Source: Paenibacillus rhizosphaerae
Lineage (GTDB): Bacteria > Bacillota > Bacilli > Paenibacillales > Paenibacillaceae
DNA length: 64,000 bases
NCBI RefSeq assembly: GCF_014192015.1
Contig: NZ_JACHXJ010000003.1
Span: 248,001 to 312,000, forward strand
Direction: 5' to 3'
Shown here in pieces: positions 1 to 7,884 of this stretch. The position numbers and the translations under genes were made by a program. The notes under the pieces were generated by a model. It saw only the letters and a list, made by a program, of their open reading frames with translations, was not told where the DNA came from and did not search any database. Within the stretch, counting starts at the first letter, position 1. Every line of letters starts with the position of its first letter.

Positions 1-138
1 GCCGATGCTGCGGATGTTGCTTTTCGAGTCGGGTACGAAAGTCCGTCCCAATTCAGCCGCGAATACGCCCGGCTTTTCGGCCTTCCGCCGATCAGCGACA
101 TCACGCGGCTTCGGGAGCAATTAGGCCGGGTGCTCTGA
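1..138 (+). CDS. AraC-family regulator, C-terminal fragment cut by the window edge
   Basis: The frame opens at base 1 without a start and ends in TGA at 136-138, leaving 45 residues. The text contains [22 protein letters not shown], shown here in pieces: VAFRVGYES then [11 protein letters not shown], which is the second helix-turn-helix of the AraC/XylS DNA-binding domain. The tail RLREQLG is also usual for the AraC_N-type (YqhC/AraC with AraC_N) subfamily. Effector and targets cannot be judged because the N-terminal part lies outside the window. Confidence 0.8.
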   Translation, partial: ADAADVAFRVGYESPSQFSREYARLFGLPPISDITRLREQLGRVL

Positions 139-219
139 TCCAAGAGCCCCGGCCCCGGTCTGTAATCACAATCCTGAAGACAACAAAAAAACGTCCCCGA
201 CGTAAGTAAACATAAAAAT

Positions 220-256
220 AGGATCATGCATTGCTTATCAGCAATCTCATGATCCT
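220..256 (-). terminator. Intrinsic terminator downstream of tRNA-Leu
   Basis: AGGATCATG and CATGATCCT form the outer stem, and ATTGCT with AGCAAT the inner stem around a TATC loop. Read on the minus strand the hairpin is followed by TATTTTTATG, so it fits termination of the leftward tRNA transcript. Confidence 0.7.
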
Positions 257-264
257 ATCAATGA

Positions 265-349
<85 letters not shown>

Positions 350-398
350 ATATTCAGTTGGTCACGTTCGAAATGTTTTTTTCTTAGCGACAAGATAG

Positions 399-428
399 AT
401 CTTACCACGGATCCATTATAATCGTCAA
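399..428 (-). promoter_or_regulatory. Putative sigma-A promoter of tRNA-Leu
   Basis: On the minus strand TTGACG (428-423) and TAAGAT (404-399) are separated by 18 bases, about 45 bases upstream of the mature tRNA 5' end. No other gene start fits it. Confidence 0.5.
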
Positions 429-550
429 GCGTTTCGCAATTTTTTTTGAAAAGTTGAACAAACGGAGTTCCGGCACGAATCTGCCGGGTGATTCCCCGGT
501 GTCCTTCGTTCCAAAACTCCGCCGCGTTCCGTTACGGTCCTCCGGCAAGG

Positions 551-1120
551 TCAGCTGTACATTTGTCCCGGCTGGTGCTCCGGTACGGATTTATAAATTT
601 GCTGCATCGACGAAACCACTTCCTGTGGTGCCTGTGCGGTCGGGTAATAGCCTTTCGCCGCCATGTACTGCCATACTTCGTATGCCTGATGGGAGCACAT
701 TTGAAAGGCGCTTTCCAGGAAAGAGCGCAGCTGCGGCGTCGAGCATTCAAACGCGGACCAGGCATACTCGCGGCCGGCGCGCTTCAGTGTCAACAGGTAG
801 GAAGTGGCGATCGCGCGGTCGTTCAGCTGCTGCAGCTGAACGCGGGGCTGAAGCGGCGGATACTGCTGCGTACCGAGCATCGGCATGGAGGAGCTCATCG
901 GCATCGCCGGCACATTCAGCTGATCCTGGCTGTAAAACCGGTTTGCGTACTCTACCTTCATGTTGTAATCCTGAACATGGACGTCATAGTGACGGGTAAT
1001 CATGCTTTTCAAAATGGGATCGGTGGCCTGATTAATAAATAACGCCATGCTTTGAATGGAATTGGTACAACTGAGCAGCAGCTCGTTCAGTTCGTGGGCT
1101 TCATGGGAGCCAAGCGGCAT
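551..1120 (-). CDS. CotF-family spore coat protein
   Basis: This 189-residue protein begins MPLGSHEAHELNEL and is mostly helical, with a Met/Gln/Pro-rich middle (about residues 70-95) and a second helical half containing FECSTPQLRSFLESAF and QAYEVWQYMAAKGYY. This arrangement is that of CotF-like coat proteins, small ferritin-like four-helix proteins laid down on the forespore. The ATG at 1120 is chosen because AAAGGAGATAT lies just upstream; longer in-frame starts would swallow that site. It stands alone, between a tRNA gene and an ABC operon. The family is recognised by pattern only; a role in the inner coat is inferred. Confidence 0.8.
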   Translation of the reverse strand: MPLGSHEAHELNELLLSCTNSIQSMALFINQATDPILKSMITRHYDVHVQDYNMKVEYANRFYSQDQLNVPAMPMSSSMPMLGTQQYPPLQPRVQLQQLNDRAIATSYLLTLKRAGREYAWSAFECSTPQLRSFLESAFQMCSHQAYEVWQYMAAKGYYPTAQAPQEVVSSMQQIYKSVPEHQPGQMYS

Positions 1121-1255
1121 CGGACATATCTCCTTTTGGTCTTTTGAAATTTTGCATATCCGTCCCATAAATTGCTCTACATTTCCAGTCTTTATTCATG
1201 ACCGGCCGGTTTTTCGCCCCAAATCCGGTATGCGAATCAAACCCGAACCTATACG

Positions 1256-1942
1256 TCAGGATACCGTCGCTCTGCGAAGCAGCACGTAAGATAGCAGCGC
1301 ATAAATCAGAGTCAGCGGAATCGTCCACAGAAACAGGTCTATATAATGCACTCCGATCCAGCGGAAGGAGTCCAGCCAGAGGCCGTAATACGTCATCGCG
1401 AAACTGCCAATGCTGGAGACGAGGATCAAGGCGATGAAGAAGATGAACATGCCGTGGCGCCCAAACCGGCGATGAATGCTCGAGATGACAAAGCCCATAA
1501 AGAACATGTGGATCATCACGATAAAGTAAATACCGAGCCTGCCCAGCGGAGAAACTTCTTTCAGAAACGGCAGGTGAAAATAATGAAGCTGCACTCCCCA
1601 GGCATTCGTTAACTGTTCGATCATGCCCATTGCAAACAGAAGCACGGAAGAGACTGCACTGACAAGCAGCGCCATCGCGGAAGTCCCCACAAAGTAATCG
1701 GTCCTTCTTATATTAAGCCCCAGCATAAACGGGAACGTCTGCGCCTGTATCATCAGGATCGCGATAAACATATACACGTAAATGGTGATCAACCCGCCTG
1801 AATTGATCTGCTCTTCTCCTCCGGTCAGAATGCCGATGGCCAAATTCACAGCAAAGCTGAACAGCGTGACTACCCAAGGTACGTACATCCAAAACCACTT
1901 ATCCCGCCAATGGATTTTCATGACGCTTACCGTTCGGTTCAT
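1256..1942 (-). CDS. ABC-2-type exporter membrane subunit
   Basis: This 228-residue protein has about six hydrophobic segments (for example FWMYVPWVVTLFSFAVNLAI and the paired C-terminal helices) and no soluble domain, as expected of an ABC-2 permease. Its ATG lies inside the 3' end of the ATPase gene, a 4-base overlap that implies translational coupling. It is the last gene of a GntR-ATPase-permease operon like ytrABC of Bacillus. Substrate is unknown; such small exporters are often induced by cell-wall stress (family knowledge), but nothing in the sequence names a ligand. Confidence 0.8.
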   Translation of the reverse strand: MNRTVSVMKIHWRDKWFWMYVPWVVTLFSFAVNLAIGILTGGEEQINSGGLITIYVYMFIAILMIQAQTFPFMLGLNIRRTDYFVGTSAMALLVSAVSSVLLFAMGMIEQLTNAWGVQLHYFHLPFLKEVSPLGRLGIYFIVMIHMFFMGFVISSIHRRFGRHGMFIFFIALILVSSIGSFAMTYYGLWLDSFRWIGVHYIDLFLWTIPLTLIYALLSYVLLRRATVS

Positions 1943-2835
1943 TGGAATCCCGCCACCTTTCCGCTTGTTTTGCTTTGGGTTAAGTGCACGATCAGCTGCT
2001 GCATCGATATCGGAATCAACTCCAGGCCCTGCGCCTCCGCCCGGCGTTTTTCTGTGGGATCCTGCCGCTCAAACAGCGTCACCGACATCATGCCTCCGAT
2101 CGATTCCTGATGAATCGTATTCTTACCGGACGCAAACGATTCGACTGCCGCCTTAGGGCCAAGAACCGTGTACGCTTTGCCGCGGAGATCATCCGCTTCC
2201 TCGTCAATCAGGAGCCGGCCTTGATCGATCACAAGCACATGCTCCAGCATATTGCTGACTTCGTCGATCAAGTGGGTGGACAGCATGATGGTTCGCGGAT
2301 TCTCCGCATAGTCCTGCATCAATCGTTCGTAGAACAGGCTGCGCGCAACGGCATCCAGTCCCAGGTAGGGCTCGTCAAAGATCGTCAGCGGCGCCCGGCT
2401 CGCAAGTCCGATGATAATACCGACGGAGGACAGCATCCCTCTTGAGAGCTTCTTCATTCTCCGCTTCAGCGGCAGCCGGAAATCCTCGAGCAGTTGGGCG
2501 GCAAAATTCCGGTCCCAGTACGGATAAATGGAAGCCGCCACCTTGAGCACGTCGATCACGCGGTAGCTGTCCGGGTATCTCTGACTTTCCTTGATGAAGC
2601 AGAGCTGGCTCAGCACGCGGTTGTTCTCATACGGATTCTCCCCGAACACCTTCAGCTCGCCGCTTGACGGAAACAGCTGGGCGGTAAGCATATGCATAAT
2701 CGTCGTTTTGCCGGCCCCGTTTCTGCCCAGCAGGCCGTAGATTTTCCCTTCCTCCACCGCAAAGGTGACATCCTTCACAACGGCGTCCCGACCATATTCC
2801 TTAGTAAGCCGGTTGACTTCAACAATCCGGTTCAT
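1939..2835 (-). CDS. ABC transporter ATP-binding protein (YtrB-like)
   Basis: The 298-residue protein has Walker A GRNGAGKT at residues 37-44, a signature loop LSRGM in place of LSGGQ, Walker B with TIFDEPYLGLD and the switch His in MLSTHLIDE. The degenerate signature is usual in YtrB/EcsA-like exporters. The ATG at 2835 overlaps the regulator stop as ATGA, so the two are coupled. It would energise the membrane subunit encoded next. The C-terminal 70 residues form the accessory domain seen in this exporter group. Confidence 0.88.
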   Translation of the reverse strand: MNRIVEVNRLTKEYGRDAVVKDVTFAVEEGKIYGLLGRNGAGKTTIMHMLTAQLFPSSGELKVFGENPYENNRVLSQLCFIKESQRYPDSYRVIDVLKVAASIYPYWDRNFAAQLLEDFRLPLKRRMKKLSRGMLSSVGIIIGLASRAPLTIFDEPYLGLDAVARSLFYERLMQDYAENPRTIMLSTHLIDEVSNMLEHVLVIDQGRLLIDEEADDLRGKAYTVLGPKAAVESFASGKNTIHQESIGGMMSVTLFERQDPTEKRRAEAQGLELIPISMQQLIVHLTQSKTSGKVAGFQ

Positions 2836-3203
2836 GACCACTCATCCTCTCTCCGTACCATGTCGCTCAACTGTTCTATCGTAATGCCAAGCTTCTTGGC
2901 TTCATGGATCATCGTGATGACGTATTGCTCGTAAAACTGTTCCTTCCTCTTCTCGACGAGCTTCTCCTTCGCCCCTGCCGCTACGAACATGCCGATCCCC
3001 CTCTTCTTATACAAAATCCCCTGGTCCACCAGCAGATTGACTCCCTTTGCGGCTGTCGCCGGGTTGATGTGATAAAAGGATGCGAACTGGTTTGTGGAAG
3101 GGACCTGGGATTCTTCCGGCAGCCCGCCCCCAATGATGTCATCTTCGATCTTCTCTGCGATTTGCATAAAGATCGGACGGCCGTCATCGATTATCGGCCC
3201 CAT
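2832..3203 (-). CDS. GntR-family repressor, YtrA subfamily
   Basis: A 123-residue protein with an N-terminal winged helix (DGRPIFMQIAEKIEDDII... PSTNQFASFYHINPATAAKG) and only a short helical tail, the YtrA layout. It is first in an operon with an ABC ATPase and permease. A 22-base inverted repeat lies between the -10 box and the start, so autorepression is likely (inference). The start at 3203 follows AGGTGGTGAAGAT. Its ligand is unknown. Confidence 0.87.
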   Translation of the reverse strand: MGPIIDDGRPIFMQIAEKIEDDIIGGGLPEESQVPSTNQFASFYHINPATAAKGVNLLVDQGILYKKRGIGMFVAAGAKEKLVEKRKEQFYEQYVITMIHEAKKLGITIEQLSDMVRREDEWS

Positions 3204-3221
3204 ATCTTCACCACCTAACTG

Positions 3222-3243
3222 GTTAATTACTCGAGTAACTAAC
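3222..3243 (-). promoter_or_regulatory. Operator of the YtrA-type regulator
   Basis: GTTAATTACTC-GAGTAACTAAC is a 22-base palindrome with one mismatch. It lies directly downstream of the -10 box, where bound repressor would block transcription. Confidence 0.75.
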
Positions 3244-3246
3244 CTT

Positions 3247-3276
3247 AATATATAAGACCACCCTGTGCCTTGTCAA
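3247..3276 (-). promoter_or_regulatory. Sigma-A promoter of the GntR-ABC operon
   Basis: TTGACA (3276-3271) and TATATT (3252-3247) with an 18-base spacer on the minus strand; TATATA with 16 bases is an equally good reading. Confidence 0.75.
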
Positions 3277-3295
3277 CGGGCGAATCCATATTTCA

Positions 3296-3328
3296 CAAAA
3301 AAAAATAAGACCGCCTACCGTCTGGTCT
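3296..3328 (-). terminator. Terminator of the leftward merR gene
   Basis: AGACC/GGTCT stem followed on the minus strand by TTATTTTTTTTT. The stem is short but the T run is long. Confidence 0.55.
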
Positions 3329-3394
3329 CCCAGGCCGTTCGGCGATCCTATTCCTTACTTGATTCTCTTAACATCGTCAATTAGCAGTTCATGT

Positions 3395-4162
3395 TCAGGA
3401 CTTCTTCATCCCTGTGTAGACCAGAATTGCATCCCGCAGAAACTCCGCCGCTCCCGGCTGCTTCGCATCATAGTAAGCCTTGAAGCGCTCGTCGTCTACA
3501 TACATCTGGGCCAGACCGGCATGCGCCTCTTTGCTGTAATCGCTCCAGTAATACGTCAGCCACTGCTTGTGGAGGTCAGCCGCCTTCTGGGCGAGCTCAC
3601 CGGCGGGATCTCCAGTTTGATATGCCTGCCCGAGGGTGGACAGCACCTCATCGGCCAGGCTCGACACCTCTTCGTACTGTTCCTTGGTCATGTTTTTCAC
3701 CTTGGCGTTGGAACGCTCAATGGCTGCATCCCCGTACTTCTCACGGATTTCCTTCCCATACTTCTGCTCGTTATCGTCAATGAGTTGTTGTTTGAAGCCT
3801 TCGAATTTCTGCTGATCCGTCATGATCATTCTCCCTTCCTGATACTGGATCGTCCGTTCCACGTTGGCAATCAGCCGGTCCAGCTGCCTGCGTTTGTCAA
3901 GAAGCTTCTCACGATGTTCTTTCAGAGCGTCGCTGCTGTTAAAAGAAGGCGAGGACATCAGCTCTTTGATGCGTTCCAGGCTTACGTCCAGCTCCCTGAA
4001 AAATAAAATTTGCTGCAGCCTGTTCACTTCATCCTCCCCATAAATCCGGTACCCTGACGAATTGATCCTTGCCGGCTTAAGAAGACCAATTTCGTCATAG
4101 TACCGCAGAGTCCGGGTGCTGACGCCCGCGAGCCTTCCCAGCTTCTGTACGGTGTATTCCAT
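3395..4162 (-). CDS. MerR-family regulator with TipAS-type ligand domain
   Basis: 255 residues. Residues 1-70 are a MerR winged helix (VQKLGRLAGVSTRTLRYYDEIGLL, then INSSGYRIY), followed by a dimerisation helix (residues 75-115) and an antibiotic-binding TipAS-like helical domain with FEGFKQQLID, KYGKEIREKYG and a C-terminal LAQMYVDDERFKAYYD. TipAS domains bind drugs or drug-like peptides (family knowledge). The ATG at 4162 has AGGAGGTGATCCC upstream. No adjacent target shares its promoter; a related MerR lies at 7885. Confidence 0.87.
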   Translation of the reverse strand: MEYTVQKLGRLAGVSTRTLRYYDEIGLLKPARINSSGYRIYGEDEVNRLQQILFFRELDVSLERIKELMSSPSFNSSDALKEHREKLLDKRRQLDRLIANVERTIQYQEGRMIMTDQQKFEGFKQQLIDDNEQKYGKEIREKYGDAAIERSNAKVKNMTKEQYEEVSSLADEVLSTLGQAYQTGDPAGELAQKAADLHKQWLTYYWSDYSKEAHAGLAQMYVDDERFKAYYDAKQPGAAEFLRDAILVYTGMKKS

Positions 4163-4317
4163 GGGATCACCTCCTGACGGTTTCACTGTACACCTTTACG
4201 CAACGTCAATGTCAAACCCTTTTTTTGCGCACAACAAAAAGGGCTTACCAGGCGGACCTTCAAACGAAAGCCATGCCATAGAGCCCCAGAAGTAACATTG
4301 ACTTATTCCATGTTCCT

Positions 4318-4665
4318 TTACTCAGCCGGGTTTCGTTCACCCCATTTATCCACCCACCGCTCCATTTCTTTTAAGGCAAGCTGAAAATCGGCTCCCTTCT
4401 CCGTAAGCGAATATTCGACGGTCACCGGGACCGTAGGGAACACCTCGCGGTTCACAAGTCCCATCCGTTCGAGATGCCGGAGCGTATCCGTCAGCGACTG
4501 GGTTTTGATCACGGACGCATTGCGCTGAAGCTGATTAAACCGCTGCGGGCCCTTCAGCAGCTCATCCAGAACGAGGAATGCCCATTTGGTCTTCAGGATC
4601 TGGAGAACCTCGCATATTTTCGAACCTGACTCTTCGGGATCATATTTCAAAGCATGTTCTTCCAA
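4318..4665 (-). CDS. HxlR-family transcriptional regulator
   Basis: 115 residues forming one winged helix: KICEVLQILKTKWAFLVLDELLKGPQRFNQLQR, given here as the stretch from about residue 17 on, then SLTDTLRHLERMGLV and the wing VPVTVEYSLTEKG. HxlR proteins are small dimeric sensors of aldehydes, quinones or redox stress (family knowledge). The start is TTG at 4665 with GGGAGGTG seven bases upstream. It keeps no Cys in the usual N-terminal sensor position except one near residue 18 (KICEVL), which is the family's common redox Cys position. Confidence 0.85.
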   Translation of the reverse strand: MEEHALKYDPEESGSKICEVLQILKTKWAFLVLDELLKGPQRFNQLQRNASVIKTQSLTDTLRHLERMGLVNREVFPTVPVTVEYSLTEKGADFQLALKEMERWVDKWGERNPAE

Positions 4666-4780
4666 AACGCTTCACCTCCCTCATATTCGAGACAAAAAGT
4701 ACCGCCGTTATCCCGCCTGGCCGGCAGGATGCTGCCCTGAATATATAGCTTCGAGGTGTCCGTGTCAATGAGCGGATGGA

Positions 4781-5860
4781 CTACGGCCGATTATAAAGCT
4801 CGCCCAGTGCCACAAATGAAGCCTTCGTGTCCCATGGCATCCCGGGATAGACTGCCCCTGTCCGCCCGCCTTTGAACGAACGCACCACGCTGTAGCTCGC
4901 CGTATCCAAGTTAAAGGCAGGCTCTTCGTCATACGGATAGCTTGGCATGGCAAACGTAAACCAAAAGGCTCCATCCACCCCTTCTTCCTGAAAAATATCG
5001 AAAAGCTCTCTCATATACCGGACCTGCACCTGTTCGTCCCTCACGATGCCCTCCCCCAGCCGCTTCGGCGAATGTCCATGATCTACGACGTTCCAGCCGT
5101 AACCTCCCCGGTCCTGCGCCCCTTCGTAGGTGCAGCATCCGAATTCTGTGATGACTACCGGTTTCCCGTGCTTGAAATAGGCGCGCAGCTGCTCCCGGTA
5201 GCGCTGATGGTTATGCGTATCGCGGTAATGATCGGCCGAAACGATGTCAAAGAGATCCCAATTCACATTTTCCCACGTACCGGAAGCATAGGTGACCTGC
5301 CCATGGAAATGCTCCCGGATCACGTTCAGGGCTTTGCTGAGAAAAGCGTTCAGACGCCAATGAAAAGATCCCTTCCGGATTGTGTATTTAAGCAGCCGCC
5401 AGGGATTCATCAGCACCCCGATCCGGTCGAAGGACGTGGCTCCTTCCAATATCCCTTTCATGAACACGCTCAGCTCGCAGCCGGCCACAAACACGACGTC
5501 CGGCCCTTGTCTCCGCAGTGTCTCCGCCGCGATTGCACATTCCCTGTAGTACTCGAGCATCGCATGTTCATCTTCATCGATCAGAGCCGGGGAGAACCAC
5601 ACCTCGAGCCCTTGTTGAAGAGCGGATTCCGAGGCGGCCACCAGCCTGTCTACATCCCTGCCCGAAATACGGATGCTGGTGCAGTGCAGTTCGCTCTGGA
5701 TGATCTCCATTTCCTTCCGGACGGTTTCCGGATCGAAAAGTTCTCTCGATGAGGGTTGATTCGTTCCCCGGGTGTACGTTCCGACATCATAGTTGATTCC
5801 CCTCCGGCGAGGAACGCGGCTGCTGCGCTTGATCGGATCATTGACCATGCCATGGGTCAT
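4781..5860 (-). CDS. Clan GH-A-like hydrolase (often labelled abortive infection protein)
   Basis: 359 residues, no signal peptide. The order RRGINYDVGTY, STSIRISGRDVDRL-like beta2 strand, VFVAGCELSVFM (Glu129), FDIVSADHYRD and VVITEFGCCTYEG (Glu239) follows a TIM-barrel with catalytic glutamates after strands 4 and 7, as in clan GH-A glycosidases. GenBank relatives, as far as recalled, carry the label abortive infection protein, which the sequence does not justify. The ATG at 5860 follows GGAGGAACCCCC. It diverges from a marR gene across a 135-base AT-rich region and is probably its target. Substrate unknown. Confidence 0.65.
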   Translation of the reverse strand: MTHGMVNDPIKRSSRVPRRRGINYDVGTYTRGTNQPSSRELFDPETVRKEMEIIQSELHCTSIRISGRDVDRLVAASESALQQGLEVWFSPALIDEDEHAMLEYYRECAIAAETLRRQGPDVVFVAGCELSVFMKGILEGATSFDRIGVLMNPWRLLKYTIRKGSFHWRLNAFLSKALNVIREHFHGQVTYASGTWENVNWDLFDIVSADHYRDTHNHQRYREQLRAYFKHGKPVVITEFGCCTYEGAQDRGGYGWNVVDHGHSPKRLGEGIVRDEQVQVRYMRELFDIFQEEGVDGAFWFTFAMPSYPYDEEPAFNLDTASYSVVRSFKGGRTGAVYPGMPWDTKASFVALGELYNRP

Positions 5861-5933
5861 GGGGGTTCCTCCTCTGTATCTCTATTTTGATACATATTTA
5901 TTTACTATTATTGTTGATAATTTGCAATAATTC

Positions 5934-5958
5934 GTAAATAATATAAATAAATATTTAC
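5934..5958. promoter_or_regulatory. Inverted repeat in the marR/GH-A-like intergenic region
   Basis: GTAAATA at 5934-5940 and TATTTAC at 5952-5958 form a palindrome with an 11-base AT spacer, 37 bases before the marR ATG. The related half-site ATTTATTTACT occurs near 5897. A MarR operator controlling both divergent genes is the likely reading. Confidence 0.55.
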
Positions 5959-5995
5959 TATCTGTCAAATGGACAGGAATGAAGGAGAATACGCA

Positions 5996-6460
5996 ATGTA
6001 TCCAGACAACTCCAGGCTCGCCGCGACTTATATTCAGCTGATTCCGCTGCTTCACCGCGGCTTTGACATACCTTCAGCGCGGAAAATGATGCCTGAGCTG
6101 ACGCATCTGCAGTACCACGTCTTGGAAGCTTTATATCATCAGCCGGATTGTTATTCGATGAGCCTTCTGGCCAAAAGTCTGCATATATCCAAACAGCAGC
6201 TTACGCCTCTGATCGCCAAACTTGAAGAAAAGGAGTGCCTCACCAAGCATCCGGACCCTCAGGATAAGCGTCAGATCGGATTGTCTCTGACCGGGAAAGG
6301 CCGGAGAATCGTCAGCAGCCGGTGGGAGTCCTTTCACCAGGAGCTGAGCCAACAGCTGGACCTTCTTACCGAGGAGGACCGAAGCGACCTCGGCTTCTGC
6401 CTCGAGAAGATGACCCGGATCCTGCGACGGTTGGAGCCCGATACGGCTAAGGCGGATTAG
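5996..6460 (+). CDS. MarR-family regulator
   Basis: 154 residues with the winged-helix core LTHLQYHVLEALYHQPDCYSM, shown in part, then LAKSLHISKQQLTPLIAKLEEK and the wing DPQDKRQIGLSLTGKG, flanked by dimerising helices. The start at 5996 has GAAGGAG eight bases upstream; the longer frame from 5969 would contain that site. It probably represses itself and the divergent GH-A-like gene. The inducer cannot be told. Confidence 0.87.
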   Translation: MYPDNSRLAATYIQLIPLLHRGFDIPSARKMMPELTHLQYHVLEALYHQPDCYSMSLLAKSLHISKQQLTPLIAKLEEKECLTKHPDPQDKRQIGLSLTGKGRRIVSSRWESFHQELSQQLDLLTEEDRSDLGFCLEKMTRILRRLEPDTAKAD

Positions 6461-6488
6461 CCCGGCCTGTACGGCCAGGCACTATCCG

Positions 6489-7718
6489 TTACTCTGGGCG
6501 GCTGGCGGGGGCGGATTCCCGCTGCCGGTACAGCGGGAGCACGGTCAGCAGGCCGAGCAGCAGGCACAACCCGGCCAAGCCGTAGATGATTCCCAGCGGC
6601 AAGCGGCTGGCGAGCACGCCGGACAGGCTCATCATCGCGAGCATGGCACCCGTCATAAGTGGCGTGCGGATTCCGCTCACCCGTCCGATGTATTCGGGCT
6701 CCGTATGCTGCATGACGAGCGTTTGGTTCCCGATAAATATCGCGGGCTGCAGCAGGGCAATAACGAACTGGGCCAGCATCGTGAGCCATAGCATGCCGGA
6801 CCATCCGGTGACCGCAATCCCGGCTGCATTGACGATCAGGCCGAGCATCAGCAGTGTCTGGGGAGCCATGCGGCCGGCCAGCGCAAACACGGCGATCCCG
6901 CCGACAATTTCACCGGCGCCATACGGAATGGACAGCCATTTCAGGTGATCGGCGGGAAGACCGAGCTTGTCGGTCAAGATGAAGACGCTTAGCGGCGAAA
7001 TGAGGCCGATCCCGAGACCCACAGCCGCAAAACAGAGACTGAGCCGCCCCAGTACGCGGTTTGAAGCGACATAACGGATACCGTCCCTCATCTCCCGGAA
7101 TACCGAGGTCCCTTTTCTTCCTCCTCCTGTTTCAGCCTTGGAATCCGCAGGAATCCGTCCCAGCACGGCGGCGGACAGCAGAAATACAGTCCCTGCCAGG
7201 CCCATGGAAACGCCGATGCCGAAGGTTTGGTACACCCATGTCCCCAGAACCGGACCGAGCACCATGAACACGGCAAACATCGTCTGCAGCACGGACATCG
7301 CCGGCTGGATCAAGTCCGCTGCGGCCCGTTCTTGAAACAGCCTCATCCCTGAAGGCTGCGACAATTGGGACAGCACGGCGGATATCAAGGTCGGGAACAA
7401 TACGGCTTCCCAGGCACCCGATTTCATGGCCGCGAGGACGATCCAAATGGAGGCGGCGGCGAGCGCGTCGCACCAGATCAGCGTTCTGCGCGGCCGCCAC
7501 CGGTCAGCGAACACGCCTCCGATCAAGGCAAACACCAACATCGGAGCATACTCGGCAACCGAGATCATGGAGACGGCGATGGCGTCGCCGCCCGTCTTGT
7601 CAACCACATAGAGCAGCACCGCGAAGTTCCGGACCCAAATACCGGTTTGCGTCAGCAGATTGGAAATGAGGACGATGCGAATCCATCGATGACGTAACGG
7701 TTTTAACGAAGCGAACAT
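6489..7718 (-). CDS. MFS transporter
   Basis: 409 residues with about twelve transmembrane helices; motif A-like GGVFADRWRPRRTLI follows helix 2 and a charged loop with SKAETGGGRKGTS separates the two halves. The layout is that of MFS exporters of the MFS_3/enterobactin-exporter-like group. Its promoter has the 19-base spacer and CTCC...GGAG dyad of a MerR target, and it diverges from a TipAS-type merR gene at 7885, so it is very likely a drug pump induced by that regulator (inference). It ends 28 bases from the convergent marR stop. Confidence 0.85.
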   Translation of the reverse strand: MFASLKPLRHRWIRIVLISNLLTQTGIWVRNFAVLLYVVDKTGGDAIAVSMISVAEYAPMLVFALIGGVFADRWRPRRTLIWCDALAAASIWIVLAAMKSGAWEAVLFPTLISAVLSQLSQPSGMRLFQERAAADLIQPAMSVLQTMFAVFMVLGPVLGTWVYQTFGIGVSMGLAGTVFLLSAAVLGRIPADSKAETGGGRKGTSVFREMRDGIRYVASNRVLGRLSLCFAAVGLGIGLISPLSVFILTDKLGLPADHLKWLSIPYGAGEIVGGIAVFALAGRMAPQTLLMLGLIVNAAGIAVTGWSGMLWLTMLAQFVIALLQPAIFIGNQTLVMQHTEPEYIGRVSGIRTPLMTGAMLAMMSLSGVLASRLPLGIIYGLAGLCLLLGLLTVLPLYRQRESAPASRPE

Positions 7719-7771
7719 ATCTTAGACTCCCTTCCTGGCTTGGATTTCATCATGTGCGTGTTATGGATTCC

Positions 7772-7802
7772 ATGATGCAGCCTCCTCCAAGGGGAGAGTC
7801 AA
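7772..7802 (-). promoter_or_regulatory. MerR-type promoter of the MFS gene
   Basis: On the minus strand TTGACT (7802-7797) and CATCAT (7777-7772) are 19 bases apart, and the spacer carries CTCCCCTTGGAGGAG, an inverted repeat. Long spacers that need DNA untwisting are the hallmark of MerR-activated promoters. Confidence 0.7.
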
Positions 7803-7828
7803 TGAGTCATTTTTTTCGGGTTCCCTGC

Positions 7829-7859
7829 TTGACTCTGACCTTAGGGGAGGCTATACACT
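7829..7859 (+). promoter_or_regulatory. MerR-type promoter of the merR gene
   Basis: TTGACT (7829-7834) and TACACT (7854-7859) are 19 bases apart; the spacer GACCTTAGGGGAGGC resembles the dyad of the divergent promoter. TATACA at 7852 would give 17 bases, so the spacing is arguable. Confidence 0.6.
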
Positions 7860-7884
7860 AACCGCGAAAGGAGGAAATGACCAG

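Noticed and set aside
4781-5860. Phage defence (abortive infection) gene
   Set aside because: The sequence shows a clan GH-A barrel with two catalytic-type Glu, no toxin or nucleotidyltransferase motif, and no defence genes nearby.
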